The notes under the pieces: generated by a model
Told to the model about the DNA's origin: nothing
The model's input: only the letters and a program-made list of their open reading frames with translations
Databases searched by the model: none
Assembly: GCF_002177115.1 (NCBI RefSeq)
Contig: NZ_MVAG01000113.1
Span: 1-64,000 of the forward strand
Direction of reading: 5' to 3'
DNA: 64,000 bases
DNA from: Chryseobacterium mucoviscidosis
GTDB taxonomy: Bacteria > Bacteroidota > Bacteroidia > Flavobacteriales > Weeksellaceae
In this document: positions 29,419 through 38,895 of the stretch, piece by piece
Numbering within the stretch: the stretch's first letter is position 1
How the letters are laid out: each line of letters starts with the position of its first letter
Made by a program: the position numbers and the translations under genes

Positions 29419-31302
29419 ATGAAAAATATATTCAGACATAAATTCACTAAAGTATTATTAAGTGCTTCACTTTTAATGGCTTTTGGCTGTCAGAGAGACA
29501 TCAGCGAGCTTGAAACGGCAGAATATCCTAAAAATCCGGAAGTTTTTATGGATGCCTTCAGTTCAGGGTTAAATTATTCCGCCTTCGGAGGATCCGATGT
29601 AAAAGCATTTGATGTAGACACACAGGTAAAATATTCTGGAACCACTTCCATGAAATTTGCCGTTCCGGATTACGGAAGTCCCGAAGGAGCTTACGCAGGA
29701 GGATCTTTTTACACCTCTGTAGGAAGAGATCTTTCAGATTACAATGCATTAACATTCTGGATCAAAGCGACTCAGGCAGCGAATATAGATATCATCGGTT
29801 TTGGAAACGATCTTGGTGAAAATAAATATCAGGTTTCCCTTTCTGCGCTTCCGGTAAATACCAACTGGAAAAAAGTAATCATCCCGATTCCTGATCCTTC
29901 AAAATTAAAAATGGAAAAAGGAATGTTTTTCTATTCCGAAGGTCCCGAAAACAACAAAGGATATACATTCTGGGTTGATGAGGTGAAATTCGAAAAGCTC
30001 GGAACCATTTCCTATCAGTCAGCTTCCATCCTGAACGGAAACAACAAAACGATTACCTCTTTTGTAGGCGTAAATAATAAAATCGACGGACTTACCGCCG
30101 CTTACAGTATGCCAAACGGAGCAACACAGGCGGTGAACCTTACCCCGTATTATTTCAACTTTAAAACTTCCAATGCAGCGGTAGCTTCGGTAGACCAGCT
30201 TGGAAATGTAAGTACAGTAGGATCCGGTTCTTCTGTTATTACCGCAACCTTAGGAAGCAATACGGCAACAGGAAGTCTTACCATTAATTCCTCAGGAAAT
30301 TTTGTTCATGCACCCGTACCGACACAAACTGCAAATAATGTTATCTCTATTTTCAGTGATAAATACACCAATGTTCCGGTGGATTATTACAACGGATACT
30401 GGGCTCCTTATCAAACGACACAATCAGCAGATTTTACGGTAAATAATGACCATGTGCTTAACTATACCAACTTTAATTTTGTGGGAATCCAGATGACTTC
30501 ACCTACTGTAAACGCATCCTCCATGTCACATTTACATATGGATATGTACTTACCGAATGCTGTAGCTGCAGGATCATCTTTTACCATAAAAGTAGCAGAC
30601 TTCGGAGCAGATGGAGTATATGGAGGAACTGATGATAAAACAGGGCAGTACACCGTAAATACTGCTTCATTACAAAGTCAGAGCTGGATCAGTCTGAATA
30701 TTCCCATTACAGCAATTACAGGGTTAACAACGAAAGCGCATATCGGTCAGATAATTTTTGAAGGAGCCAATATTTCTAATTTTTATGCAGATAATATTTA
30801 CTTCTACAACGACGGAAGCATAATTCCTGCAACGCCGACTGCGGCTGCACCTGTACCAACTCATGCTGCGGCAAGCGTTCTTTCGGTTTTCAGTGATGCT
30901 TATACAAACGTTGCGGGTACAGATTTTAATCCGAACTGGGGACAGTCTACACAGGTTTCCCAAACTCCGATAGCAGGAAACAATACCCTGAAATATGCAG
31001 GACTAAACTATCAGGGAACCCAGTTTGCAAGTCCGCTTAACGCTTCATCCTACGGATTCATTCATATAGATTATTATACTGCTAATTCTACAAGTTTAAA
31101 ATTCTATTTAATCAGTCCCGGTCCTGTAGAAACGCCGTATACTTTATCTGTACCTTCGGGAATAGGGATCAATACCAATGGCTGGAAAAGTGTAGACATT
31201 CCGCTGTCTTCCTTCTCACCGGTTGTACTCAGCAACATCATTCAATTCAAAGTAGACGGAAACGGAGATATTTTCTTTGATAATATTTATTTCCATAACT
31301 AA
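29419..31302 (+). CDS. Glycan-binding surface lipoprotein with two tandem modules
   Basis: A 627-aa lipoprotein (lipobox AFGC, Cys24). Domain order: a galactose-binding/CBM-like beta-sandwich (about 35-195), an Ig-like bacterial domain (about 200-290), then two related carbohydrate-binding-like modules at about 298-475 and 477-627. Each begins APVPT, then V-I/L-S-x-FSDxYTN and ends DNIYFYN or DNIYFHN. Two more copies of this module occur in the T9SS protein at 44240. No catalytic residues are visible. It most likely binds beta-glucan at the cell surface, taking the role of a SusE/SGBP-type protein. Encoded between the glycosidase-barrel and GH16 genes in tight spacing. Confidence 0.8.
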   Translation: MKNIFRHKFTKVLLSASLLMAFGCQRDISELETAEYPKNPEVFMDAFSSGLNYSAFGGSDVKAFDVDTQVKYSGTTSMKFAVPDYGSPEGAYAGGSFYTSVGRDLSDYNALTFWIKATQAANIDIIGFGNDLGENKYQVSLSALPVNTNWKKVIIPIPDPSKLKMEKGMFFYSEGPENNKGYTFWVDEVKFEKLGTISYQSASILNGNNKTITSFVGVNNKIDGLTAAYSMPNGATQAVNLTPYYFNFKTSNAAVASVDQLGNVSTVGSGSSVITATLGSNTATGSLTINSSGNFVHAPVPTQTANNVISIFSDKYTNVPVDYYNGYWAPYQTTQSADFTVNNDHVLNYTNFNFVGIQMTSPTVNASSMSHLHMDMYLPNAVAAGSSFTIKVADFGADGVYGGTDDKTGQYTVNTASLQSQSWISLNIPITAITGLTTKAHIGQIIFEGANISNFYADNIYFYNDGSIIPATPTAAAPVPTHAAASVLSVFSDAYTNVAGTDFNPNWGQSTQVSQTPIAGNNTLKYAGLNYQGTQFASPLNASSYGFIHIDYYTANSTSLKFYLISPGPVETPYTLSVPSGIGINTNGWKSVDIPLSSFSPVVLSNIIQFKVDGNGDIFFDNIYFHN

Positions 31303-31320
31303 AATTTTAAAAGAACAATT

Positions 31321-32148
31321 ATGAAATATTTACCTAAAAATAAAATTTTAAAACTTCTGGCTGTTCCTGCATTTTTGTTTTCGATGAGTTCATGCGATCA
31401 GGAATCGGTACAAACGCTTCCCGACAGAAACTTTGAGATGGTCTGGAGTGACGAATTCAACGGTACCGCAGGAAGCCTTCCGGATAATAAAAAATGGACA
31501 TTCGATTTAGGAACCGGAGATAACGGATGGGGAAATCAGGAATTGCAGTCGTATACCAATTCCACCAATAATGTTTCTTTAGACGGAAATGGAAATTTAG
31601 TAATCACCGCAAGAAAAAACGGAAACGCTTTCACTTCGGCAAGAGTAAAAACACAGGGACTTTTTTCTCATGCTTACGGAAAAATAGAAGCAAGAATCAA
31701 AACACCTTATGGTCCCGGAATCTGGCCTGCTTTCTGGATGCTGGGCGATAATATCAATACCGTTTCATGGCCTCAGTGTGGCGAAATAGATATTATGGAA
31801 CTGAAAGGACATATCCCGAATGTCGTATACGGAACCCTTCATGGTCCCGGATATTCAGGAGGAAATGCAAAAACAAAAGCCTATGGATTACAAAATGCCA
31901 GATTCGATCAGGACTTCCATGTCTTTGGAGTAGAATGGCAGGAAAACCAGATAGACTTTTTTGTAGACGGATACCTTTATCATCGCGTAAAATCTTCGGA
32001 TGTTTCAGGAGAGTGGGTGTATAATCATCCTTTTTTCCTGATTCTTAACGTGGCAGTCGGAGGAAACTTTGTAGGATTTCCAACGGACGGAACCTCTTTC
32101 CCTCAAAGTATGTACATCGATTATGTAAGAGTTTACAAAGCAAAATAA
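31321..32148 (+). CDS. GH16 endo-beta-1,3-glucanase (laminarinase-like) lipoprotein
   Basis: A 275-aa lipoprotein (lipobox SMSSC, Cys25) consisting almost entirely of one GH16 beta-jelly-roll domain (about 38-275). The catalytic motif is E-I-D-I-M-E (Glu155 nucleophile, Glu160 acid/base), preceded by WPAFWML, and the end VDYVRVYK type (IDYVRVYKAK) is typical. The M residue between the catalytic residues is characteristic of laminarinases and lichenases of this family. Likely an outer-surface endo-beta-1,3-glucanase that makes the first cuts. 18 bp after the preceding gene, so co-transcribed with the first two genes; a palindrome follows at 32164. Confidence 0.92.
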   Translation: MKYLPKNKILKLLAVPAFLFSMSSCDQESVQTLPDRNFEMVWSDEFNGTAGSLPDNKKWTFDLGTGDNGWGNQELQSYTNSTNNVSLDGNGNLVITARKNGNAFTSARVKTQGLFSHAYGKIEARIKTPYGPGIWPAFWMLGDNINTVSWPQCGEIDIMELKGHIPNVVYGTLHGPGYSGGNAKTKAYGLQNARFDQDFHVFGVEWQENQIDFFVDGYLYHRVKSSDVSGEWVYNHPFFLILNVAVGGNFVGFPTDGTSFPQSMYIDYVRVYKAK

Positions 32149-32163
32149 AATTTTAAACCACTC

Positions 32164-32196
32164 AAACCTTACAGGCTTTCAAAACCTGTAAGGTTT
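32164..32196. repeat. Hairpin between the GH16 and GH149-like genes
   Basis: A perfect 12-bp stem, AAACCTTACAGG (32164-32175) with CCTGTAAGGTTT (32185-32196), 9-nt loop. Same family as the palindrome at 15770-15802. It sits near where codon style appears to change. Confidence 0.7.
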
Positions 32197-32295
32197 CCCA
32201 AAAACAAGACTCTCAAAACATTTCAACGAAGGAAATTTTTCCTTCGGAAGGGCTTTACAAACCAATTTTAAAAATAATTCATCAAAATTACATTA

Positions 32296-35200
32296 ATGCA
32301 ATCCACGATTTCCCATATCGAATCCTCTTTAGAAACTGTAAAAATCAACCACGAAGTTTTTTTTAAAATCTCCGATGCAGAATCGTTGCGTCCGTTTTTT
32401 ATGACCATCGTAAGCGATTCCAATCATTGGATGTTCGTTTCCAGCAATGGCGGACTTTCCGCGGGGAGAAAAAACTCGGAATTTGCCCTTTTTCCGTACT
32501 ACACCGATGATAAAATCACCGAATCGGCAGAAATTACCGGAAGCAAAACGATGGTTCAGATTCATAAAAAAGAGGAAATTATTGTCTGGGAACCTTTTTC
32601 CGTTCGCAATGAAGCGCAATTTCACACTTCGAGAAATGTCTATAAAAACGAATTTGGAAACAAGATTATTTTTGAAGAAATCAACCACGATTTAGCACTC
32701 GCTTTTTCTTATGAATGGAACAACAGCAGCGAATTTGGGTTCATCAAAAAATCAAAAATCAAAAATTTAGCGGCTGGAAATCAATATATAACCGTTTTAG
32801 ACGGATTGCAAAATATTTTACCGTACGGAATCGGAAGCGATTTGCAAAACCGTGTCAGCAATTTGGGCGATGCATACAAACGCACCGAACTCGACGCAAC
32901 ATCCGGACTCGGAATTTTCGCATTAAGTGCCATTATTGTGGATAAAGCCGAACCAAGTGAAGCCTTGAAAGCAAACACCGTTTTTTCCACTGGGACAGAA
33001 AATCCAACGTATTTGCTGTCTTCATTTCAGTTGAAAAATTTCAGAAAAGGCGAAAAAATTACACAGGAAAACGATATTAAAGGCGAAAAAGGAGCCTATT
33101 TTATTCAGCAGGAATTAGAATTAAACACAAATGATGAGAAAGAATGGTGGTTTATCGCCAATGTTAATCAATCTCAATCCAATGTAATCGGTTGGATAGA
33201 ACGCATTAAAAACGAAAAAAATCTTGCTGAAAAAATCCAGAACGATATTGATTTGGGCACTGAAAATCTCAAAAAACTAGTCGCGTCTGCCGATGGATTG
33301 CAGTTTACCAACGACGATCTGCGAGACAGCCGTCATTTTTCCAACACGTTGTTTAACATTATGCGTGGCGGAATTTTTGATGACAATTACACCATCGAAA
33401 AGTGGGATTTTTCCAAATATTTAGAAAAAGCGAATCAAAATATATTCAATCATTCTAAAGAAATTTTAAATAATCTTCCAGAAAAATTTAGTCTTTTTGA
33501 ATTAAATGAATCGTTAAAAAATACAGAAGATGCTGATTTCATAAGATTGGCTAAAGAATATTTACCGCTCAAATTTTCCCGCCGTCACGGCGATCCTTCC
33601 CGTCCCTGGAACAAATTTTCCATCAATACCAGAAGTGAAACCGACGGTTCTAAAATCCTCGATTACGAAGGAAACTGGAGAGATATTTTCCAGAATTGGG
33701 AAGCTTTGGCGCATTCCTATCCGTATTTTATCGAAGGAATGATTTTCAAATTCCTCAATGCAACAACTTTTGACGGGTACAATCCGTATCGGGTAACCAA
33801 AGACGGTTTCGATTGGGAAACGATTGAAGCCGACGATCCGTGGAGCTACATTGGATATTGGGGCGATCATCAGATTATTTATCTGTTGAAGTTTTTAGAA
33901 TTTACCGAAAATTATTTCCCAAATTCTTTAGAAACACTTTTAGACAAAGAATATTTCGTGTATGCTAATGTTCCGTATAAAATAAAATCCTACACCGAAA
34001 TCTTGGAAAATCCTAAAGATACCATTGATTTTGATTTCGATTTGGATGAAAAAATCCACCAAAGAAGAGCCGAAATGGGAGCAGACGGTGCTTTGCTTAC
34101 CGATGAAAACGGAGAAGTGTTGAAGGTAAATTTCACTGAAAAAATATTGGCAACCGTTTTGGCTAAATTATCCAATTTCATTTTGGAAGGCGGGATCTGG
34201 ATGAACACGCAACGTCCGGAATGGAACGATGCCAACAACGCTTTGGTAGGAAACGGCGTTTCGATGGTCACGCTGTATTATCTGCGAAGAATGATGAAAT
34301 TTTTCCAGGCTGTTTTTGAAAATTCGGCGTTGGAAAATGTACAAATCTCCAGTGAACTGGTCGATTTTTACAAAAAAATACGAGAAGGTTTTCAGGAAAA
34401 TCTTCATTTGTTGGAAGGAAATATTAGCAACGAAGACCGCAAAAAAATCCTCGATCTATTTGGCGAAGCCGCTTCGGAATACCGAAATCACGTGTATCAG
34501 AAAGGATTTTGGGGTAAAAAACGAACCGTTTCTTTGGAAGGTTTACAACGATTTACAAACCTTTCGTTGCAGTTTTTGGAACATTCCATTAAAGCTAACG
34601 AAAGAAAAGACGGTTTGTATCACGCGTATAATTTGATGACTTCCAACGAAAAATCCGTTGCGGTTTCCTATCTCAGCGAAATGTTGGAAGGACAGGTTGC
34701 GGTGTTGAGTTCTCAATTTCTGACTTCCGAAGAAGGCTTAAAAGTTTTGGACGCATTGAAAAATTCAGCGTTGTTCCGAGAGGATCAATACAGCTATTTA
34801 TTGTATCCTAACAAGCAACTAAAAGGCTTTTTAGAAAGAAACACCATTCCGGAAAATTTTGTTCAGCAATCAACATTGCTTCAACAATTAGTTTCCGAAA
34901 AAAATACGCAGATCATCGAAAAAGATGTGTTAGGAAATTATCATTTCAATGGAAATTTCAAAAATGCAGGAGATCTAGAATCAGCTTTAGATGATTTAAA
35001 GGTTGAAAATCAGGAAAAAGCCTTGATTTTAGGAATTTTTGAAGAAGTTTTCAATCATAAAGAATTTACCGGAAGAAGCGGCACATTCTACGGGTACGAA
35101 GGTTTAGGCTCTATTTATTGGCATATGGTTTCCAAATTATTGTTAGCCGTAATGGAAGTTTGCCAAAAAGCCATCAACGAAAATGCTTCGCCAGAAACAG

Positions 35201-35718
35201 TGGGAAGATTATTGGAACATTTCTACGAAATCAACGAAGGAATCGGCGTTCACAAATCTCCAGAATTGTATGGCGCATTTCCAACCGATGCCTATTCGCA
35301 CACGCCATTTGGAAAAGGCGCACAGCAACCGGGAATGACGGGACAGGTAAAAGAAGACTTGCTGAGCCGTTTCGGAGAATTGGGAATCGTGGTAAAAGAC
35401 GGACAATTGCAGTTTAAGCCCGATTTATTACGAAAAGAAGAGTTCTTAACGGAAGAAAAAACAATCGAATATTTTGATGTAAAATCCAATACTTCATCAC
35501 TAAAATTGCCAGAAAATTCGTTGTTTTTCACCAAATGTGAAGTTCCGGTAATCTATGAAATTTCGGAAACCGAAAGCGTAGAAATTTTTAATGAACAATG
35601 CGAAGCAAAAATAGAGAACAGTTTAACCATTAATCAAGAAGACTCCGCAAACATCTTCAAAAGAAACGGAAAAATCTCTTTGATTAAAGTAAGAATTAGA
35701 AAAGAACAGTTGAAATAA
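32296..35718 (+). CDS. GH149-like beta-1,3-glucan phosphorylase
   Basis: A 1140-aa cytoplasmic protein: no signal peptide and no transmembrane helix. Length, lack of export signal and gene context (GH16, GH17, GH30, MFS) match the GH149 beta-1,3-glucan phosphorylases, which cleave beta-1,3-oligoglucosides with phosphate to glucose-1-phosphate. Family assignment is from memory of length, context and motifs such as EGNWRDIFQNWEAL and the DDPWSYIGYWGDHQ segment (residues 513-526); related phosphorylase family GH161 is an alternative. It would give energy-saving breakdown of imported glucan. Starts 147 bp after GH16, with a hairpin between. Confidence 0.68.
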   Translation: MQSTISHIESSLETVKINHEVFFKISDAESLRPFFMTIVSDSNHWMFVSSNGGLSAGRKNSEFALFPYYTDDKITESAEITGSKTMVQIHKKEEIIVWEPFSVRNEAQFHTSRNVYKNEFGNKIIFEEINHDLALAFSYEWNNSSEFGFIKKSKIKNLAAGNQYITVLDGLQNILPYGIGSDLQNRVSNLGDAYKRTELDATSGLGIFALSAIIVDKAEPSEALKANTVFSTGTENPTYLLSSFQLKNFRKGEKITQENDIKGEKGAYFIQQELELNTNDEKEWWFIANVNQSQSNVIGWIERIKNEKNLAEKIQNDIDLGTENLKKLVASADGLQFTNDDLRDSRHFSNTLFNIMRGGIFDDNYTIEKWDFSKYLEKANQNIFNHSKEILNNLPEKFSLFELNESLKNTEDADFIRLAKEYLPLKFSRRHGDPSRPWNKFSINTRSETDGSKILDYEGNWRDIFQNWEALAHSYPYFIEGMIFKFLNATTFDGYNPYRVTKDGFDWETIEADDPWSYIGYWGDHQIIYLLKFLEFTENYFPNSLETLLDKEYFVYANVPYKIKSYTEILENPKDTIDFDFDLDEKIHQRRAEMGADGALLTDENGEVLKVNFTEKILATVLAKLSNFILEGGIWMNTQRPEWNDANNALVGNGVSMVTLYYLRRMMKFFQAVFENSALENVQISSELVDFYKKIREGFQENLHLLEGNISNEDRKKILDLFGEAASEYRNHVYQKGFWGKKRTVSLEGLQRFTNLSLQFLEHSIKANERKDGLYHAYNLMTSNEKSVAVSYLSEMLEGQVAVLSSQFLTSEEGLKVLDALKNSALFREDQYSYLLYPNKQLKGFLERNTIPENFVQQSTLLQQLVSEKNTQIIEKDVLGNYHFNGNFKNAGDLESALDDLKVENQEKALILGIFEEVFNHKEFTGRSGTFYGYEGLGSIYWHMVSKLLLAVMEVCQKAINENASPETVGRLLEHFYEINEGIGVHKSPELYGAFPTDAYSHTPFGKGAQQPGMTGQVKEDLLSRFGELGIVVKDGQLQFKPDLLRKEEFLTEEKTIEYFDVKSNTSSLKLPENSLFFTKCEVPVIYEISETESVEIFNEQCEAKIENSLTINQEDSANIFKRNGKISLIKVRIRKEQLK

Positions 35719-35753
35719 CGAAAAAAATAATTATTGTCTGATAAAAAAATGTA

Positions 35754-35908
35754 ATTAACAGGTCGCTCCTACGGAGCTTTTTACCGAAGAATAAAAATTT
35801 CCTATTAACAGTAAGTCCCGATGGGACTTAATACAGCTCCTTTAGGATCGTACTGTTAATAGAAAATGGAAGCGTGAGTGCAAAGCTCCGTAGGAGCGAC
35901 CTGTTAAT
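35754..35908. repeat. 155-bp nested inverted-repeat element
   Basis: Outer perfect 27-bp inverted repeat, 35754-35780 and 35882-35908 (outer part ATTAACAGGTCGCTCC). Inside are CTATTAACAGTA (35802-35813) with TACTGTTAATAG (35851-35862), and an inner hairpin TAAGTCCC-GAT-GGGACTTA (35812-35830). Non-coding. Fits a MITE or a structured RNA. It lies between the GH149-like and GH17 genes. Confidence 0.75.
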
Positions 35909-35983
35909 CTATCTCATAAACATTTAAATGGTTGAGGTGAAAATTCTTTTTATCGGGCAACAATGAAAAAATTTCAATGATTA

Positions 35984-37255
35984 ATGAAATTATTCCGTGT
36001 AATACCAATTCTTATTTTGACCTATTTAATGTCATGTAACAGTATGCAAAACACAATCAAACATAAAAGTGCATCCGAAATTTTAGGAAATCCTAACTAT
36101 TTGGCAATGTCTTACGGCGGTTACCGAACCAATTCCAGAAGAGTGCAGCCTACCGTTTCGCAGTTGAAAGAAGATATGAAAATTCTTTCGGCGATGGGTG
36201 TGAAAATCATCAGAACGTATAATGTACACCTTCCGGAAGCAGTCAATGTGCTGAAAGCCATCAAAGAATTGCGTCAGGAAAATCCCGAATTTGAAATGTA
36301 CGTGATGCTCGGAGCGTGGATCGACTGTAAAAATGCGTGGACAGGTTTTGAACCCAATCACCACGAAGAAAGCGAAAGAAACGCCTCTGAAATTGCACAC
36401 GCCGTAGAATTGGCAAACGAATATCCGGAAATCATTAAAGTCATTGCAGTAGGAAACGAGGCAATGGTAAAATGGGCAACGGCGTATTACGTGCAACCTT
36501 CCGTGATTTTGAAATGGGTGAATCACCTTCAAAATCTCAAGAAAAAAGGCGAATTGCCAAAAGATTTGTGGATCACGAGTTCCGACAATTTTGCAAGTTG
36601 GGGAGGTGGTGATAAAGAATATCACACCAAAGACCTCAATGAGTTGATCAAAGCGGTGGATTATATTTCGATGCACACGTATCCGATGCACGACACGCAT
36701 TATAACCCGATTTTTTGGGGAATTTCGGAAGATGAATTTCAGTTTTCAAAAGAAAAACAATTGGATTTGGCGATGAATCGCTCCGTAAATTATGCAAAGT
36801 CGCAGTACAATTCGGTGAAAAAATATATGCAAAGTTTGGGCGTAGAAAAACCGATTCACATTGGAGAAACCGGTTGGGCAACATTTTCTAATGAATTGTA
36901 CGGAAGCAATGATTCTAAAGCAGTTGACGAATACAAAGCCGGAATTTTCTATCACAAAATGCGGGATTGGACAAACGATGCGGGAATTTCCTGTTTCTAT
37001 TTTGAAGCGTTTGACGAACCTTGGAAAGATGCCGGAAATGCAGGTGGCTCTGAAAATCATTTTGGATTGTTTACGGTAGACGGAAATGCAAAATATGCGG
37101 TTTGGAATTTGGTGGATGAAGGCGCTTTTAAAAAACTAAAACGGGACGGAAACACCATTCAGAAAACCTTTAACGGAAATCTGAAACGATTGTTAGATTC
37201 TGTGGAAATGCCTCCACATCGGGAATTTAAGAAACAATTGTTGGAAACGAAATGA
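35984..37255 (+). CDS. GH17 beta-1,3-glucanase lipoprotein
   Basis: A 423-aa lipoprotein (lipobox YLMSC, Cys18), periplasmic or surface. The GH17 TIM barrel has the acid/base Glu159 in AVGNEAM and the nucleophile Glu295 in HIGETGWA; SYGGYRTNS and the VKIIRTYN segment are also typical. GH17 enzymes cut or transglycosylate beta-1,3-glucan. In this locus it may trim laminarin oligosaccharides in the periplasm. Two further GH17 domains occur downstream at 38896 and 41325 but these are more similar to each other than to this protein. Confidence 0.9.
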   Translation: MKLFRVIPILILTYLMSCNSMQNTIKHKSASEILGNPNYLAMSYGGYRTNSRRVQPTVSQLKEDMKILSAMGVKIIRTYNVHLPEAVNVLKAIKELRQENPEFEMYVMLGAWIDCKNAWTGFEPNHHEESERNASEIAHAVELANEYPEIIKVIAVGNEAMVKWATAYYVQPSVILKWVNHLQNLKKKGELPKDLWITSSDNFASWGGGDKEYHTKDLNELIKAVDYISMHTYPMHDTHYNPIFWGISEDEFQFSKEKQLDLAMNRSVNYAKSQYNSVKKYMQSLGVEKPIHIGETGWATFSNELYGSNDSKAVDEYKAGIFYHKMRDWTNDAGISCFYFEAFDEPWKDAGNAGGSENHFGLFTVDGNAKYAVWNLVDEGAFKKLKRDGNTIQKTFNGNLKRLLDSVEMPPHREFKKQLLETK

Positions 37256-37286
37256 TGATGTTCAGATGATTCAAAAAGGTAATGCT

Positions 37287-37357
37287 CTCGCAGATTTAGC
37301 TAATTGGGCAGATTTATTTAAACTTTTTTAATCTGCAAAATCTGTATAATCAGCGAG
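37287..37357. repeat. Imperfect inverted repeat (dispersed CAGATTT family)
   Basis: Arms of about 28 bp (37287-37314 and 37330-37357) match at about 20 of 28 positions, with CTCGC...GCGAG ends. Related CGCAGATTTTGC-type sequences occur near 53485 and 59367. Non-coding, between the GH17 and GH30 genes. Confidence 0.5.
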
Positions 37358-37389
37358 ATAAAAAACATTTGGAAAACAAATCCAAAAAT

Positions 37390-38874
37390 ATGAAAACAAA
37401 AATCTTACATATCGTCTTAATAACCAGTTTGATGATGAGTTGTCAATCTCAAAAATCGTGGAAAACAGACATCTACGAAACCTCTGCAAGCGGAAATCAA
37501 TTAACTAAAATTGATGCGGTAAAACCTGTTGAAAATTCCATTAAAATTAAACTCAATCCTGCACAGAGATTCCAAAAAATTACAGGATTTGGTGGCGCTT
37601 TTACCGAAAGTTCGGCGTATTTACTCAACAAATTAAGCCCAAAAAATCGGGAAAAAGTGTTGCAATTGTATTTTGGGGAAGATGGAGCGAATTATTCTTT
37701 AACCCGCACCACGATTGCTTCCTGCGATTTTTCTTTGAAAAATTACACCTACGCTCCAGTTGCAGACGATAAAGAACTGAAACATTTTTCGGTGAAGGAA
37801 GATATGGATGATTTGGTTCCGATGATTAAAGAAGCGCAGAAAATTTCAAAAAACGGGTTTAAAATACTGGCTTCACCGTGGACTTCACCACCTTGGATGA
37901 AAGATAACAATGCGTGGATCAACGGAAAATTATTGCCGCAATACAACGAAACGTTTGCACTCTATTTTTCAAAATATTTGACAGAATATAAAAAATTAGG
38001 CATTCCGATTTGGGGAATTACCGTAGTGAACGAACCCCACGGAAACGGCGGAAACTGGGAAAGTATGTTGTTTACCCCAAAAGAAATGACCGATTTCGTG
38101 GAAAATTTCTTAGGTCCGAAATTAGAAAAAGACGGCTACGGAAACGTGAAAATTTTCGGCTACGACCAAAACCGTTCTGAACTTAAAAACTGGGTAGACG
38201 AAATGTACCGCTCCGAAAAATCTTCCAAATATTTTGCAGGAACAGCCATTCATTGGTACGACAGCACCTATAAAATTTTTGAAGACGAGCTGCAATACGC
38301 ACATCAGAAAAATCCGTCAAAGCACTTAATTCAAACTGAAGCCTGTATAGACGGCGATATTCCGAAATGGAAAGATGATTCGTGGTATTGGAGCGCAGAA
38401 GCGACAGATTGGGGATTTGACTGGGCGAAAGAAGAAGAAAAATATCTGCATCCAAAATACGTTCCGGTTTTCCGTTACGCAGGAGACATCATCGGTTGCT
38501 TGAACAATCAGGTTGATGGTTGGATCGATTGGAATATGGTTTTGGATAAAAACGGCGGTCCGAACTGGTTTAAAAACTGGTGTGGCGCACCGATTTTGGT
38601 AGATCCCGAAAAAGACGAAGTGTATGTAACGCCTTTATACTACACGATGGCGCATTTCAGCAAATTTATTCGTCCCGAAGCCGTAAGAATTGGTTTTGAA
38701 AATCCTGATTCTGATTTAAAAATTACAGCTGCTAAAAATCCCGACGGTTCGGTTGCGGTGGTGATCTTCAATCCATCGGAACAGGCAAAAAATATCGAAA
38801 TATCCTTAGAAAATCAAAAAATTCCGGTTCGCATCAGTGCAAAAGCATTGCAAACGGTTCATTTAACTTTTTAA
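37390..38874 (+). CDS. GH30 glycosidase lipoprotein
   Basis: A 494-aa lipoprotein (lipobox MMSC, Cys18) of GH30, the family of glucosylceramidase-like and beta-1,6-glucanase enzymes. Catalytic residues: Glu215 (acid/base) in VVNEPHG and Glu317 (nucleophile) in IQTEACID; GFGGAFTES near the start and a C-terminal beta-sandwich (about 430-494) fit the family. In a laminarin locus it is expected to remove beta-1,6 branches. The frame extends to a TTG at 37369; the ATG at 37390 begins the lipoprotein signal. 21 bp upstream of the MFS-GH17 gene. Confidence 0.9.
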   Translation: MKTKILHIVLITSLMMSCQSQKSWKTDIYETSASGNQLTKIDAVKPVENSIKIKLNPAQRFQKITGFGGAFTESSAYLLNKLSPKNREKVLQLYFGEDGANYSLTRTTIASCDFSLKNYTYAPVADDKELKHFSVKEDMDDLVPMIKEAQKISKNGFKILASPWTSPPWMKDNNAWINGKLLPQYNETFALYFSKYLTEYKKLGIPIWGITVVNEPHGNGGNWESMLFTPKEMTDFVENFLGPKLEKDGYGNVKIFGYDQNRSELKNWVDEMYRSEKSSKYFAGTAIHWYDSTYKIFEDELQYAHQKNPSKHLIQTEACIDGDIPKWKDDSWYWSAEATDWGFDWAKEEEKYLHPKYVPVFRYAGDIIGCLNNQVDGWIDWNMVLDKNGGPNWFKNWCGAPILVDPEKDEVYVTPLYYTMAHFSKFIRPEAVRIGFENPDSDLKITAAKNPDGSVAVVIFNPSEQAKNIEISLENQKIPVRISAKALQTVHLTF

Positions 38875-38895
38875 TTAAAAAAACACACAAGAAAA

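Noticed and set aside
36083..36700. A 205-codon minus-strand frame opposite the GH17 lipoprotein gene
   Set aside because: Antisense shadow of a gene with clear catalytic motifs; no homology or signal visible.
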